Below, in pieces: positions 39,111-51,900 of a stretch of 64,000 nt of DNA (position 1 is the first letter of the stretch; the number at the start of each line of letters is the position of its first letter). Position numbers and translations under genes: made by a program. This DNA comes from Tritrichomonas musculus (Eukaryota; Parabasalia; Tritrichomonadida; Tritrichomonadidae). The notes under the pieces are model-generated. The model saw only the letters and a program-made list of their open reading frames with translations, searched no databases and was not told the DNA's origin. The stretch spans positions 1,240,001 to 1,304,000 of the forward strand of contig JAPFFF010000042.1 of NCBI GenBank assembly GCA_039105265.1. Reading direction: 5' to 3'.

Positions 39111-39800
39111 AACGGGAATAGATGAAATTGGATAAAAAAGAAGAGAATAAGAGAGATTGGATAAGATAGAAAAGAATGAGAATAATAAATATTGGATAAG
39201 ATAAAAGAGAATAAGAAAGATTAAATGAGATAGAAGAGAATAAGAAAGATCAAATGAGATAGAAGAGAATATGAGAGATTGGATAAGATAGAAGAGAATG
39301 AGAATAAGAAAGATTGAATAAGATAAATGAGAATAAGAAAAATTGGATGAAATAGAAGAGAATAGAAGAAAATGGATATGAAAGATTAGGATAAGAGAGA
39401 TTGGGTCAGATGAAAAAGAATAAGAGAAATTAGATAAGAAAAATGAGAATAAGTTAAATTAGATGATATAGAAGAGAATAGAAAAGACTAATTGAAAAAG
39501 ATAAGAATAAGAAATATTAAATTATAAAGATGAAAATAAAGAAGAATAAATGAGAATAGATTGGATTGAATGAGAAAGATGAAAAATAAAAAAGATTAGA
39601 TGAAAAAGATGATAATACAGGAGATGCGATGGAATAAATGAGACTGAAGGGAATAGATAAGATTTAATGAGAATAATAAGATTGGAAGAGATAGATGAGA
39701 ATAATTAAGATTAAATGAAAAAATTAGAACAAGAGAATAAATGATATTGAATGAGAAAGAGGAGATTAGACAAAGTTTGGCAAGAATAAATGAGGATAAA
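39111..39800. repeat. Purine-rich degenerate repeat tract, left arm
   Basis: Nearly 700 bp of A/G-rich sequence on the plus strand, built of loose repeats such as AGAATAAGAAAGATTGGAT and GATAGAAGAG with little C. Mirrored by a pyrimidine-rich tract at 42170-42859. Open frames here are products of the skewed composition. Confidence 0.85.
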
Positions 39801-39892
39801 CTCTTCGAAGAGTTTAGATGAAAAGAATTTTCTTTATTAAAAAAATGTTTTTGATTTGGAAAATAGAAAAAATCAATTTTTAAGGTAAAAGA

Positions 39893-39919
39893 CACTTTTT
39901 GAGCTTCGCTCAAAAAGTG
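39893..39919. repeat. 27-nt perfect hairpin, loop TTC, left arm
   Basis: 12-bp stem CACTTTTTGAGC with loop TTC, preceded by GA and followed by GC. The copy at 13931, with the same flanks, has loop GAA. The mirrored copy at 42051 reads GAA when turned into this orientation. Confidence 0.9.
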
Positions 39920-39927
39920 GCGTTCTA

Positions 39928-40868
39928 TTTTTTACAAATTAAAAATATGTTTTAATAATTATATATACGTCCAATATGAAATATCAAAATTAAAAATAAG
40001 AAAAATATGAAATTAAAATGGAAATCTAAAAAAAATATTCTCATAAATTAGCTGTTAATATTATTTTAATATTTTATTTAGTGGTGCGGACACCTACTTT
40101 ACATTTTTAACGTTTATAAAAATATGTATATCTTTTTATGTATTAATAATTACTAAATAACATTTTGATATTATATTCTAGTCACTTATTTTATATATTT
40201 ATTATTTAAATGTTTTAAAATATCAATTATATAAGTTATAATAACGCAAACAAGTATCCTATGAAAATAACCCAATCCAGCCACCTGATGGATGGATTGA
40301 ATTTATAATGATTAATTATTATATATATTGGAAATTAATGATTAATTATGCATTTTGTTATTTTATAAATATTTCATATTTTGTTAAAAAGTTCATTTTA
40401 ATGAATTTTTACATATTTTTTTTGAAATATCTAAATAAATAAAGAATTTATTTAGATTATAATTACATTTAGATATTTTACATTTAATTTAATAAAGATA
40501 TGCTAAATTTAGTTTAATTTGATTCAGGGGGCTGAGCTGCAAAAATCAATTTTAAAATTATAAATATTAATAACGATTTTTTTTCAATAAAAAATTTTAA
40601 TTAAAATATTAAGCAAATATCTTTTTATATTTATATGTATATCATAGATTATATAACTTTTAATAATATTATATATACCATAAAAATATTTAAAATAAAT
40701 ATAAACAATTAATAAACTTTATATAACTGTATATTCTAAATATTGAACAATTATAATTTCAAATCGTTTCGCATAAAATGTTAATTTGAGAGAAATGAAA
40801 TAAAAAATTTTCTTTATATATTTTGAAGTTTAATTAAAATTTAAATCAAATGTAGAAAGTTTTTTTTC

Positions 40869-40903
<35 letters not shown>

Positions 40904-42042
40904 CCATAAATTTTGAATAAAAAAATCTTCGAGAATAAAATTGAGAATATAGTAAATAATAATTGAGAGTCGTTACATTTAAATTCATATCTTAATATGT
41001 AATTTATTATTTTATTATATTATAATAATTATATGATATATACAAAATATATAACAATTATATATTAATAAAATAATTTTAAAATACTTTTTTTTATTAA
41101 ATTTGGCCCATTTTCATTTTCTCAATTTTTTTTTGGGTCAATTTAAGTGGAAACTATATCATACATTAATAATTGAATAATAACAAACGAGACACATTTT
41201 TTTAAATAGTATAAAAATGATTTTTATCATGTTTTTATTACTTTTTTTTCTTCTAAATAATAGATTTTTCTATCAATTGCATAATTTCTATAGTTTACAT
41301 ATTTTTATATTTTTTTCAGTGGTTTATATTTTTCTACCTCAGAAAAAAAAATCATATATCACCACAAGTCGGCCCCGTGGACGAAAATAAAAAAAAATTA
41401 TATCATTATAATGCTCATAAATAATAATTAATATATACAAATTTTGGTGCGAATCTAAATCACTTCACCCTGTCCGCACCTCTTTTTATTTTAATTTATA
41501 ATAGTATAATAATATATTAGTAATATAAATTAATATGATATTTAATAAAAATATAAAGTTATACTTATTTATAAATTAACTGTTCTTAGAACTTTTTGTT
41601 AAATTCATTCAATTATTTTGTTTTGGATTTGAATTGATTTAAATCAACGTGTTTTTGATCCATTCAATTTTTTTATATAAATATCCTATAATATTTTGTA
41701 ATGATGTTTTGCTTTATGAAAAACAAATACAAATATAATTGTATTTTAATTAAATATTAAAGTATATATTTAAATTTATTATTTAATGGCACTTTATATG
41801 CACATAATCAATCTATTATCATAGTTTCTGATAATTGGATTGATAATATTATATATATAAATATATAATAGTTATATCATTGATATGATTTATGCTTATA
41901 ATGAAAACGAAGACATTTCTATAATATCATTTAATCAACTTTATCATTTATGGCCAAAATTTTAAAATTCGTTTTCAAAATTGGCGAAATATATATTTCT
42001 TGATTAATCATCTAAGGATATTTATATATTTACTCTATAAAC
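39928..42042. other. AT-rich spacer at the centre of the large palindrome
   Basis: About 2.1 kb, very AT-rich, without a credible gene. It contains an unbroken T run of over 30 (about 40871-40903). A 10-bp perfect inverted repeat GGTGCGGACA/TGTCCGCACC lies at 40083 and 41471, about 1.4 kb apart. The few GC-containing islands are GATTCAGGGGGCTGAGCTGC near 40523 and AAGTCGGCCCCGTGGACG near 41367. Confidence 0.7.
40083..41480. other. Possible remnant element with 10-bp inverted termini
   Basis: GGTGCGGACA at 40083-40092 and TGTCCGCACC at 41471-41480 are perfect reverse complements, among the few GC-rich words in the spacer. No target duplication is seen (TATTTAGT against TCTTTTTA) and no coding capacity lies between. 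It may be an old non-autonomous DNA element, or chance. Confidence 0.25.
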
Positions 42043-42050
42043 TAGAACGC

Positions 42051-42077
42051 CACTTTTTGAGCTTCGCTCAAAAAGTG
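42051..42077. repeat. 27-nt perfect hairpin, right arm
   Basis: Same stem as at 13931 and 39893. On the plus strand the loop reads TTC, although a true mirror of the left arm would read GAA. Confidence 0.9.
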
Positions 42078-42169
42078 TCTTTTACCTTAAAAATTGATTT
42101 TTTCTATTTTCCAAATCAAAAACATTTTTTTAATAAAGAAAATTCTTTTCATCTAAACTCTTCGAAGAG

Positions 42170-42859
42170 TTTATCCTCATTTATTCTTGCCAAACTTTGT
42201 CTAATCTCCTCTTTCTCATTCAATATCATTTATTCTCTTGTTCTAATTTTTTCATTTAATCTTAATTATTCTCATCTATCTCTTCCAATCTTATTATTCT
42301 CATTAAATCTTATCTATTCCCTTCAGTCTCATTTATTCCATCGCATCTCCTGTATTATCATCTTTTTCATCTAATCTTTTTTATTTTTCATCTTTCTCAT
42401 TCAATCCAATCTATTCTCATTTATTCTTCTTTATTTTCATCTTTATAATTTAATATTTCTTATTCTTATCTTTTTCAATTAGTCTTTTCTATTCTCTTCT
42501 ATATCATCTAATTTAACTTATTCTCATTTTTCTTATCTAATTTCTCTTATTCTTTTTCATCTGACCCAATCTCTCTTATCCTAATCTTTCATATCCATTT
42601 TCTTCTATTCTCTTCTATTTCATCCAATTTTTCTTATTCTCATTTATCTTATTCAATCTTTCTTATTCTCATTCTCTTCTATCTTATCCAATCTCTCATA
42701 TTCTCTTCTATCTCATTTGATCTTTCTTATTCTCTTCTATCTCATTTAATCTTTCTTATTCTCTTTTATCTTATCCAATATTTATTATTCTCATTCTTTT
42801 CTATCTTATCCAATCTCTCTTATTCTCTTCTTTTTTATCCAATTTCATCTATTCCCGTT
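42170..42859. repeat. Pyrimidine-rich degenerate repeat tract, right arm
   Basis: Mirror of the purine-rich tract at 39111-39800 (words such as TTATTCTCTTCTATCTCATT). It has no gene-like content beyond composition-driven open frames. Confidence 0.85.
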
Positions 42860-42990
42860 TAATAATAATAATATTATTATTAAAAAAGGTTTGAGTTAAA
42901 AAAAATTCTCTTTATTAAAAAAACCGATAAGTGTAGCATTTTATCTTATCAAATCTTTCTTATTCATCACCAATAAGTGTAGCATTCCGG

Positions 42991-45900
42991 TGATGAGTTG
43001 CTTTTATGCTGAGTTGTTTTTTGGCTAAGTTGATTCTTGGCTAAGTTGATTCTTTGCTGAGTTGATTCTTGGTTGAGTTGCTCCTTGGATGAGTTGATTC
43101 TTGGCTGAGATGTTTCTTTGCTGAGTTGTTTCTTGGCTGAGATGTTTCTTTGCTAAGTTGTTTTTTGGCTGAGTTGCTTCTTGGGTAAGTTGTTTCTTGG
43201 CTGAGATGTTTCTTTGCTAAGTTGTTTTTTGGCTGAGTTGCTTCTTGGGTAAGTTGTTCCTTGGCTGAGTTGTTCCTTGGCTGAGTTGTTTCTTGGCTGA
43301 GTTTTTCCTTGGCTGAGTTGTTTCTTGGCTGAGATGTTTCTTTGCTAAGTTGTTTTTTGGCTGAGTTGCTTCTTGGGTAAGTTGTTCCTTGGCTGAGTTG
43401 TTTCTTGGCTGAGTTGATACTTTGCTGAGTTGCTCCTTGGATAAGTTGTTTCTTGGCTAAATTATTTCTTGGCTGAGTTGTTTCTTGGCTGAGTTGTTCA
43501 TTTGCTAAGTTGTTTCTTCGCTGAGTTGATACTTTGCTGAGTTGCTCCTTGGATAAGTTGTTTCTTGGCTAAATTATTTCTTGGCTGAGTTGTTTCTTGG
43601 CTGAGTTGTTCATTTGCTAAGTTGTTTCTTCGCTGAGTTGATACTTTGCTGAGTTGCTCCTTGGATAAGTTGTTTCTTGGCTAAATTGTTTCTTGGCTGA
43701 GTTGTTTCTTTGTTAAGTTGTTTTTTGGCTGAGTTGCTTCTTGGGTAAGTTGTTCCTTGGCTGAGTTGTTTCTTGGCTGAGATGTTTCTTTGCTAAGTTG
43801 TTTTTTGGCTGAGTTGCTCCATGGCTAAGTTGTTTTTTGGCTGAGTTGCTTCTTGGGTAAGTTGTTCCTTGGCTGAGTTGTTTCTTGGCTGAATTGTTCC
43901 TTGGCTGAGTTGTTCCTTGGCTGAGTTGTTTCTTGGCTGAGATGTTTCTTTGCTAAGTTGTTCCTTGGCTGAGTTGTTTCTTGGGTAAGTTGTTCCTTGG
44001 CTGAGTTGTTTCTTGGCTGAATTGTTCCTTGGCTGAGTTGTTTCTTGGCTGAATTGTTTCTTGGCTGAGATGTTTCTTTGCTAAGTTGTTTTTTGGCTGA
44101 GTTGCTTCTTGGGTAAGTTGTTCCTTGGCTGAGTTGTTTCTTGGCTGAGTTGTTTTTTGGCTGAGTTGCTTCTTGGGTAAGTTGTTCCTTGGCTGAGTTG
44201 TTTCTTGGCTGAGTTGTTTCTTGGCTGAATTGTTCCTTGGCTGAGTTGTTTCTTGGCTGAGATGTTTCTTTGCAAAGTTGTTCCTTGGCTGAGTTGTTTC
44301 TTGGGTAAGTTGTTCCTTGGCTGAGTTGTTTCTTGGCTGAATTGTTCCTTGGCTGAGTTGTTTCTTGGCTGAATTGTTCCTTGGCTGAGTTGTTTCTTGG
44401 CTGAGTTGTTTCTTGGCTGAGTTGTTTCTTGGCTGAATTGTTCCTTGGCTGAGTTGTTTCTTGGCTGAATTGTTCCTTGGCTGAATTGTTCCTTGGCTGA
44501 GTTGTTTCTTGGCTGAGTTGCTCCTTGGCTGAGTTGCTCCTTGGCTGAGTTGCTCCTTGGGTAAGTTGTTCCTTGGCTGAGTTGTTCCTTTGCTGAGTTG
44601 TTTCTTGGCTGAATTGTTCCTTGGCTGAGTTGTTTCTTGGCTGAATTGTTCATTGGCTGAGTTGTTTCTTGGGTAAGTTGTTCCTTTGCTGAGTTGTTTT
44701 TGGCTGAGTTGCTTCTTGGCTGAGTTGCTCCTTGTCTGAGTTGCTCCTTGGGTAAGTTGTTCCTTTGCTGAGTTGTTCCTTTGCTGAGTTGTTTCTTGGC
44801 TGAATTGTTCCTTGGCTGAGTTGTTTCTTGGCTGAGATGTTTCTTTGCTAAGTTGTTCCTTGGCTGAGTTGTTTCTTGGGTAAGTTGTTCCTTGGCTGAT
44901 TTTTTTCTTGGCTGAGTTGTTCCTTGGCTGAGTTGTTCCTTGGCTGAGTTGTTTCTTGGCTGAGATGTTTCTTTGCTAAGTTGTTCCTTGGCTGAGTTGT
45001 TTCTTGGGTAAGTTGTTCCTTGGCTGAGTTGTTTCTTGGCTGAGTTGTTTCTTGGCTGAGTTGTTTCTTGGCTGAATTGTTCCTTGGCTGAGTTGTTTCT
45101 TGGCTGAGATGTTTCTTTGCTAAGTTGTTCCTTGGCTGAGTTGTTTCTTGGGTAAGTTGTTCCTTGGCTGAGTTGTTTCTTGGCTGAGTTGTTTCTTGGC
45201 TGAATTGTTCCTTGGCTGAGTTGTTTCTTGGCTGAGATGTTTCTTTGCTAAGTTGTTCCTTGGCTGAGTTGTTTCTTGGGTAAGTTGTTCCTTGGCTGAG
45301 TTGTTTCTTGGGTAAGTTGTTCCTTGGCTGAGTTGTTCCTTGGCTGAGTTGTTTCTTGGCTGAGTTGTTTCTTTGCTAAGTTGTTCCTTGGCTGAGTTGT
45401 TTCTTGGGTAAGTTGTTCCTTGGCTGAGTTGTTTCTTGGCTGAGTTGTTTCTTGGCTGAATTGTTCCTTGGCTGAGTTGTTTCTTGGCTGAATTGTTCCT
45501 TGGCTGAATTGTTCCTTGGCTGAGATGTTTCTTTGCTAAGTTGTTCCTTGGCTGAGTTGTTTCTTGGGTAAGTTGTTTCTTGGCTGAGTTGTTTCTTGGC
45601 TGAATTGTTCTTTGGCTGAGTTGTTCCTTGGCTGAGTTGTTTCTTGGCTGAGATGTTTCTTTGCTAAGTTGTTCCTTGGCTGAGTTGTTTCTTGGGTAAG
45701 TTGTTCCTTGGCTGAGTTGTTTCTTGGCTGAGTTGTTTCTTGGCTGAGTTGTTTCTTGGCTGAATTGTTCCTTGGCTGAGTTGTTTCTTGGGTAAGTTGT
45801 TCCTTGGCTGAGTTGTTCCTTGGCTGAGTTGTTTCTTGGGTAAGTTGTTCCTTGGCTGAGTTGTTTCTTGGCTGAGTTGTTCCTTGGCTGAGTTGTTCCT

Positions 45901-48900
45901 TGGCTGAGTTGTTTCTTGGCTGAGATGTTTCTTTGCTAAGTTGTTCCTTGGCTGAGTTGTTTCTTGGGTAAGTTGTTCCTTGGCTGAGTTGTTTCTTGGC
46001 TGAGTTGTTTCTTGGCTGAGTTGTTTCTTGGCTGAATTGTTCCTTGGCTGAGTTGTTTCTTGGCTGAGATGTTTCTTTGCTAAGTTGTTCCTTGGCTGAG
46101 TTGTTTCTTGGGTAAGTTGTTCCTTGGCTGAGTTGTTTCTTGGCTGAATTGTTCCTTGGCTGAGTTGTTTCTTGGCTGAATTGTTCCTTGGCTGAGTTGT
46201 TTCTTGGCTGAGTTGTTTCTTGGCTGAATTGTTCCTTGGCTGAGTTGTTTCTTGGCTGAATTGTTCCTTGGCTGAATTGTTCCTTGGCTGAGTTGTTTCT
46301 TGGCTGAGTTGCTCCTTGGCTGAGTTGCTCCTTGGCTGAGTTGCTCCTTGGGTAAGTTGTTCCTTGGCTGAGTTGTTCCTTTGCTGAGTTGTTTCTTGGC
46401 TGAATTGTTCCTTGGCTGAGTTGTTTCTTGGCTGAATTGTTCATTGGCTGAGTTGTTTCTTGGCTGAGATGTTTCTTTGCTAAGTTGTTTTTGGCTGAGT
46501 TGCTTCTTGGCTGAGTTGCTCCTTGTCTGAATTGCTCCTTGGGTAAGTTGTTCCTTTGCTGAGTTGTTCCTTTGCTGAGTTGTTTCTTGGCTGAATTGTT
46601 CCTTGGCTGAGTTGTTTCTTGGCTGAGATGTTTCTTTGCTAAGTTGTTCCTTGGCTGAGTTGTTTCTTGGGTAAGTTGTTCCTTGGCTGATTTTTTTCTT
46701 GGCTGAGTTGTTCCTTGGCTGAGTTGTTCCTTGGCTGAGTTGTTTCTTGGCTGAGATGTTTCTTTGCTAAGTTGTTCCTTGGCTGAGTTGTTTCTTGGGT
46801 AAGTTGTTCCTTGGCTGAGTTGTTTCTTGGCTGAGTTGTTTCTTGGCTGAGTTGTTTCTTGGCTGAATTGTTCCTTGGCTGAGTTGTTTCTTGGCTGAGA
46901 TGTTTCTTTGCTAAGTTGTTCCTTGGCTGAGTTGTTTCTTGGGTAAGTTGTTCCTTGGCTGAGTTGTTTCTTGGCTGAGTTGTTTCTTGGCTGAATTGTT
47001 CCTTGGCTGAGTTGTTTCTTGGCTGAGATGTTTCTTTGCTAAGTTGTTCCTTGGCTGAGTTGTTTCTTGGGTAAGTTGTTCCTTGGCTGAGTTGTTTCTT
47101 GGGTAAGTTGTTCCTTGGCTGAGTTGTTCCTTGGCTGAGTTGTTTCTTGGCTGAGTTGTTTCTTTGCTAAGTTGTTCCTTGGCTGAGTTGTTTCTTGGGT
47201 AAGTTGTTCCTTGGCTGAGTTGTTTCTTGGCTGAGTTGTTTCTTGGCTGAGTTGTTCCTTGGCTGAGTTGTTTCTTGGCTGAGTTGTTTCTTGGCTGAAT
47301 TGTTCCTTGGCTGAATTGTTCCTTGGCTGAGTTGTTTCTTGGCTGAGATGTTTCTTTGCTAAGTTGTTCCTTGGCTGAGTTGTTTCTTGGCTGAGATGTT
47401 TCTTTGCTAAGTTGTTCCTTGGCTGAGTTGTTTCTTGGGTAAGTTGTTCCTTGGCTGATTTGTTTCTTTGCTGAGTTGTTCCTTGGCTGAGTTGTTCCTT
47501 GGCTGAGTTGTTTCTTGGCTGAGATGTTTCTTTGCTAAGTTGTTCCTTGGCTGAGTTGTTTCTTGGGTAAGTTGTTCCTTGGCTGAGTTGTTTCTTGGCT
47601 GAGTTGTTTCTTGGCTGAGTTGTTTCTTAGCTGAATTGTTCCTTGGCTGAGTTGTTTCTTGGCTGAGATGTTTCTTTGCTAAGTTGTTCCTTGGCTGAGT
47701 TGTTTCTTGGGTAAGTTGTTCCTTGGCTGAGTTGTTTCTTGGGTAAGTTGTTCCTTGGCTGAGTTGTTCCTTGGCTGAGTTGTTTCTTGGCTGAGTTGTT
47801 TCTTTGCTAAGTTGTTCCTTGGCTGAGTTGTTTCTTGGCTGAGTTGTTTCTTGGGTAAGTTGTTCCTTGGCTGAGTTGTTTCTTGGCTGAATTGTTCCTT
47901 GGCTGAATTGTTCCTTGGCTGAGTTGTTTCTTGGCTGAGATGTTTCTTTGCTAAGTTGTTCCTTGGCTGAGTTGTTTCTTGGGTAAGTTGTTCCTTGGCT
48001 GAGTTGTTCCTTGGCTGAGTTGTTTCTTGGCTGAGATGTTTCTTTGCTAAGTTGTTCCTTGGCTGAGTTGTTTCTTGGGTAAGTTGTTCCTTGGCTGAGT
48101 TGTTTCTTGGCTGAGTTGTTCCTTGGCTGAGTTGTTCCTTGGCTGAGTTGTTTCTTGGCTGAGATGTTTCTTTGCTAAGTTGTTCCTTGGCTGAGTTGTT
48201 TCTTGGGTAAGTTGTTCCTTGGCTGAGTTGTTTCTTGGCTGAGTTGTTTCTTGGCTGAGTTGTTTCTTGGCTGAATTGTTCCTTGGCTGAGTTGTTTCTT
48301 GGGTAAGTTGTTCCTTGGCTGAGTTGTTCCTTGGCTGAGTTGTTTCTTGGGTAAGTTGTTCCTTGGCTGAGTTGTTTCTTGGCTGAATTGTTCCTTGGCT
48401 GAGTTATTTCTTGGCTGAGTTGTTCCTTGGCTGAGTTGTTCCTTGGCTGAGTTGTTTCTTGGGTAAGATGTTCCTTGGCTGAGTTGTTCCTTGGCTGAGT
48501 TGTTTCTTGGCTGAGTTGTTTCTTGGCTGAGTTGTTCCTTGGCTGAGTTGTTCCTTGGCTGAGTTGTTTCTTGGCTGAGATGTTTCTTTGCTAAGTTGTT
48601 CCTTGGCTGAGTTGTTTCTTGGGTAAGTTGTTTCTTGGCTGAGATGTTTCTTTGCTAAGTTGTTCCTTGGCTGAGTTGTTTCTTTGCTAAGTTGTTCCTT
48701 GGCTGAGTTGTTCCTTGGCTGAGTTGTTTCTTGGCTGAGTTGTTTCTTGGCTGAGTTGTTCCTTGGCTGAGTTGTTCCTTGGCTGAGTTGTTTCTTGGCT
48801 GAGATGTTTCTTTGCTAAGTTGTTCCTTGGCTGAGTTGTTTCTTTGCTAAGTTGTTCCTTGGCTGAGTTGTTTCTTGGGTAAGTTGTTCCTTGGCTGAGT

Positions 48901-51900
48901 TGTTTCTTGGCTGAGTTGTTTCTTGGCTGAATTGTTCCTTGGCTGAGTTGTTTCTTGGCTGAGATGTTTCTTTGCTAAGTTGTTCCTTGGCTGAGTTGTT
49001 TCTTGGGTAAGTTGTTCCTTGGCTGAGTTGTTTCTTGGCTGAGTTGTTTCTTGGCTGAGTTGTTTCTTGGCTAAGTTGTTCCTTGGCTGAGTTGTTTCTT
49101 GGGTAAGTTGTTCCTTGGCTGAGTTGTTTCTTGGCTGAGATGTTTCTTTGCTAAGTTGTTCCTTCGCTGAGTTGTTTCTTGGGTAAGTTGTTCCTTGGCT
49201 GAGTTGTTTCTTGGCTGAATTGTTCCTTGGCTGAGTTGTTTCTTGGCTGAATTGTTCCTTGGCTGAATTGTTCCTTGGCTGAGTTGTTTCTTGGCTGAGT
49301 TGCTCCTTGGGTAAGTTGTTCCTTGGCTGAGTTGTTCCTTGGCTGAGTTGTTTCTTGGCTGAATTGTTCCTTGGCTGAGTTGTTTCTTGGCTGAATTGTT
49401 CATTGGCTGAGTTGTTTCTTGGCTGAGTTGTTTCTTGGCTGAGTTGTTTCTTGGCTGAATTGTTCCTTGGCTGAGTTGTTTCTTGGCTGAATTGTTCCTT
49501 GGCTGAATTGTTCCTTGGCTGAGTTGTTTCTTGGCTGAGTTGCTCCTTGGCTGAGTTGCTCCTTGGGTAAGTTGTTCCTTGGCTGAGTTGTTCCTTTGCT
49601 GAGTTGTTTCTTGGCTGAATTGTTCCTTGGCTGAGTTGTTTCTTGGCTGAATTGTTCATTGGCTGAATTGTTCCTTGGCTGAGTTGTTTCTTGGCTGAGT
49701 TGCTCCTTGGCTGAGTTGCTCCTTGGGTAAGTTGTTCCTTGGCTGAGTTGTTCCTTTGCTGAGTTGTTTCTTGGCTGAATTGTTCCTTGGCTGAATTGTT
49801 CCTTGGCTGAGTTGTTTCTTGGCTGAGTTGCTCCTTGGCTGAGTTGCTCCTTGGGTAAGTTGTTCCTTGGCTGAGTTGTTCCTTTGCTGAGTTGTTTCTT
49901 GGCTGAATTGTTCCTTGGCTGAGTTGTTTCTTGGCTGAATTGTTCATTGGCTGAGTTGTTCCTTGGCTGAGTTGCTCCTTGTCTGAGTTGCTCCTTGGGT
50001 AAGTTGTTCCTTTGCTGAGTTGTTCCTTTGCTGAGTTGTTTCTTGGCTGAATTGTTCCTTGGCTGAGTTGTTTCTTGGCTGAGATGTTTCTTTGCTAAGT
50101 TGTTCCTTGGCTGAGTTGTTTCTTGGGTAAGTTGTTCCTTGGCTGATTTGTTTCTTGGCTGAGTTGTTCCTTGGCTGAGTTGTTCCTTGGCTGAGTTGTT
50201 TCTTGGCTGAGATGTTTCTTTGCTAAGTTGTTCCTTGGTTGAGTTGTTTCTTGGGTAAGTTGTTCCTTGGCTGAGTTGTTTCTTGGCTGAGTTGTTTCTT
50301 GGCTGAGTTGTTCCTTGGCTGAGTTGTTTCTTGGCTGAGTTGTTTCTTGGCTGAGTTGTTCCTTGGCTGAGTTGTTTCTTGGCTGAGTTGTTTCTTGGCT
50401 GAATTGTTCATTGGCTGATATGTTCCTTGGCTGAGTTGCTCCTTGTCTGAGTTGCTCCTTGGGTAAGTTGTTCCTTTGCTGAGTTGTTCCTTTGCTGAGT
50501 TGTTTCTTGGCTGAATTGTTCCTTGGCTGAGTTGTTTCTTGGCTGAGATGTTTCTTTGCTAAGTTGTTCCTTGGCTGAGTTGTTTCTTGGGTAAGTTGTT
50601 CCTTGGCTGATTTGTTTCTTGGCTGAGTTGTTCCTTGGCTGAGTTGTTCCTTGGCTGAGTTGTTTCTTGGCTGAGATGTTTCTTTGCTAAGTTGTTCCTT
50701 GGCTGAGTTGTTTCTTGGGTAAGTTGTTCCTTGGCTGAGTTGTTTCTTGGCTGAATTGTTCCTTGGCTGAGTTGTTTCTTGGCTGAGATGTTTCTTTGCT
50801 AAGTTGTTCCTTGGCTGAGTTGTTTCTTGGGTAAGTTGTTCCTTGGCTGATTTGTTTCTTGGCTGAGTTGTTCCTTGGCTGAGTTGTTCCTTGGCTGAGT
50901 TGTTTCTTGGGTAAGTTGTTCCTTGGCTGAGTTGTTTCTTGGCTGAGTTGTTTCTTGGCTGAGTTGTTTCTTGGCTGAATTGTTCCTTGGCTGAGTTGTT
51001 TCTTGGGTAAGTTGTTCCTTGGCTGAGTTGTTCCTTGGCTGAGTTGTTTCTTGGGTAAGTTGTTCCTTGGCTGAGTTGTTCCTTGGCTGAGTTGTTCCTT
51101 GGCTGAGTTGTTTCTTGGCTGAGATGTTTCTTTGCTAAGTTGTTCCTTGGCTGAGTTGTTTCTTGGGTAAGTTGTTCCTTGGCTGAGTTGTTTCTTGGCT
51201 GAGTTGTTTCTTGGCTGAGTTGTTTCTTGGCTGAATTGTTCCTTGGCTGAGTTGTTTCTTGGGTAAGTTGTTCCTTGGCTGAGTTGTTCCTTGGCTGAGT
51301 TGTTTCTTGGCTGAGTTGTTTCTTGGCTGAGTTGTTTCTTGGCTGAGTTGTTTCTTGGCTGAGTTGTTCCTTGGCTGAGTTGTTCCTTGGCTGAGTTGTT
51401 TCTTGGCTGAGATGTTTCTTTGCTAAGTTGTTCCTTGGCTGAGTTGTTTCTTGGGTAAGTTGTTCCTTGGCTGAGTTGTTTCTTGGCTGAGTTGTTTCTT
51501 GGCTGAGTTGTTTCTTGGCTGAATTGTTCCTTGGCTGAGTTGTTTCTTGGGTAAGTTGTTTCTTTGCTAAGTTGTTCCTTGGCTGAGTTGTTTCTTGGGT
51601 AAGTTGTTCCTTGGCTGAGTTGTTTCTTGGCTGAATTGTTCCTTGGCTGAGTTGTTTCTTGGCTGAATTGTTCCTTGGCTGAGTTGTTTCTTGGCTGAGT
51701 TGTTTCTTGGCTGAATTGTTCCTTGGCTGAGTTGTTTCTTGGCTGAATTGTTCCTTGGCTGAATTGTTCCTTGGCTGAGTTGTTTCTTGGCTGAGTTGCT
51801 CCTTGGCTGAGTTGCTCCTTGGCTGAGTTGCTCCTTGGGTAAGTTGTTCCTTGGCTGAGTTGTTCCTTTGCTGAGTTGTTTCTTGGCTGAATTGTTCCTT

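Larger units (their letters stand above)
38554..39927. repeat. Left arm of a 1,374-bp inverted repeat (large palindrome)
   Basis: It mirrors 42043-43416 with no difference seen, apart from the 3-nt loop of the hairpin at 39893. The arm includes the last 425 bp of satellite, a transition segment, a purine-rich tract and the hairpin. It ends at GCGTTCTA (39920-39927). Confidence 0.93.
42043..43416. repeat. Right arm of the 1,374-bp inverted repeat
   Basis: Mirror of 38554-39927, including the hairpin, the pyrimidine-rich tract, the transition segment and about 425 bp of satellite. Homology stops at 43416 inside the satellite, where the two arrays continue with different monomer orders. Confidence 0.93.

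Noticed and set aside
39596-42374. Two matching open frames (39596-39913 minus, 42000-42374 plus) that look like a duplicated gene
   Set aside because: They are the same purine/pyrimidine-skewed tract in the two palindrome arms. The skew removes stop codons and the peptides are F/S/L/I-rich filler.
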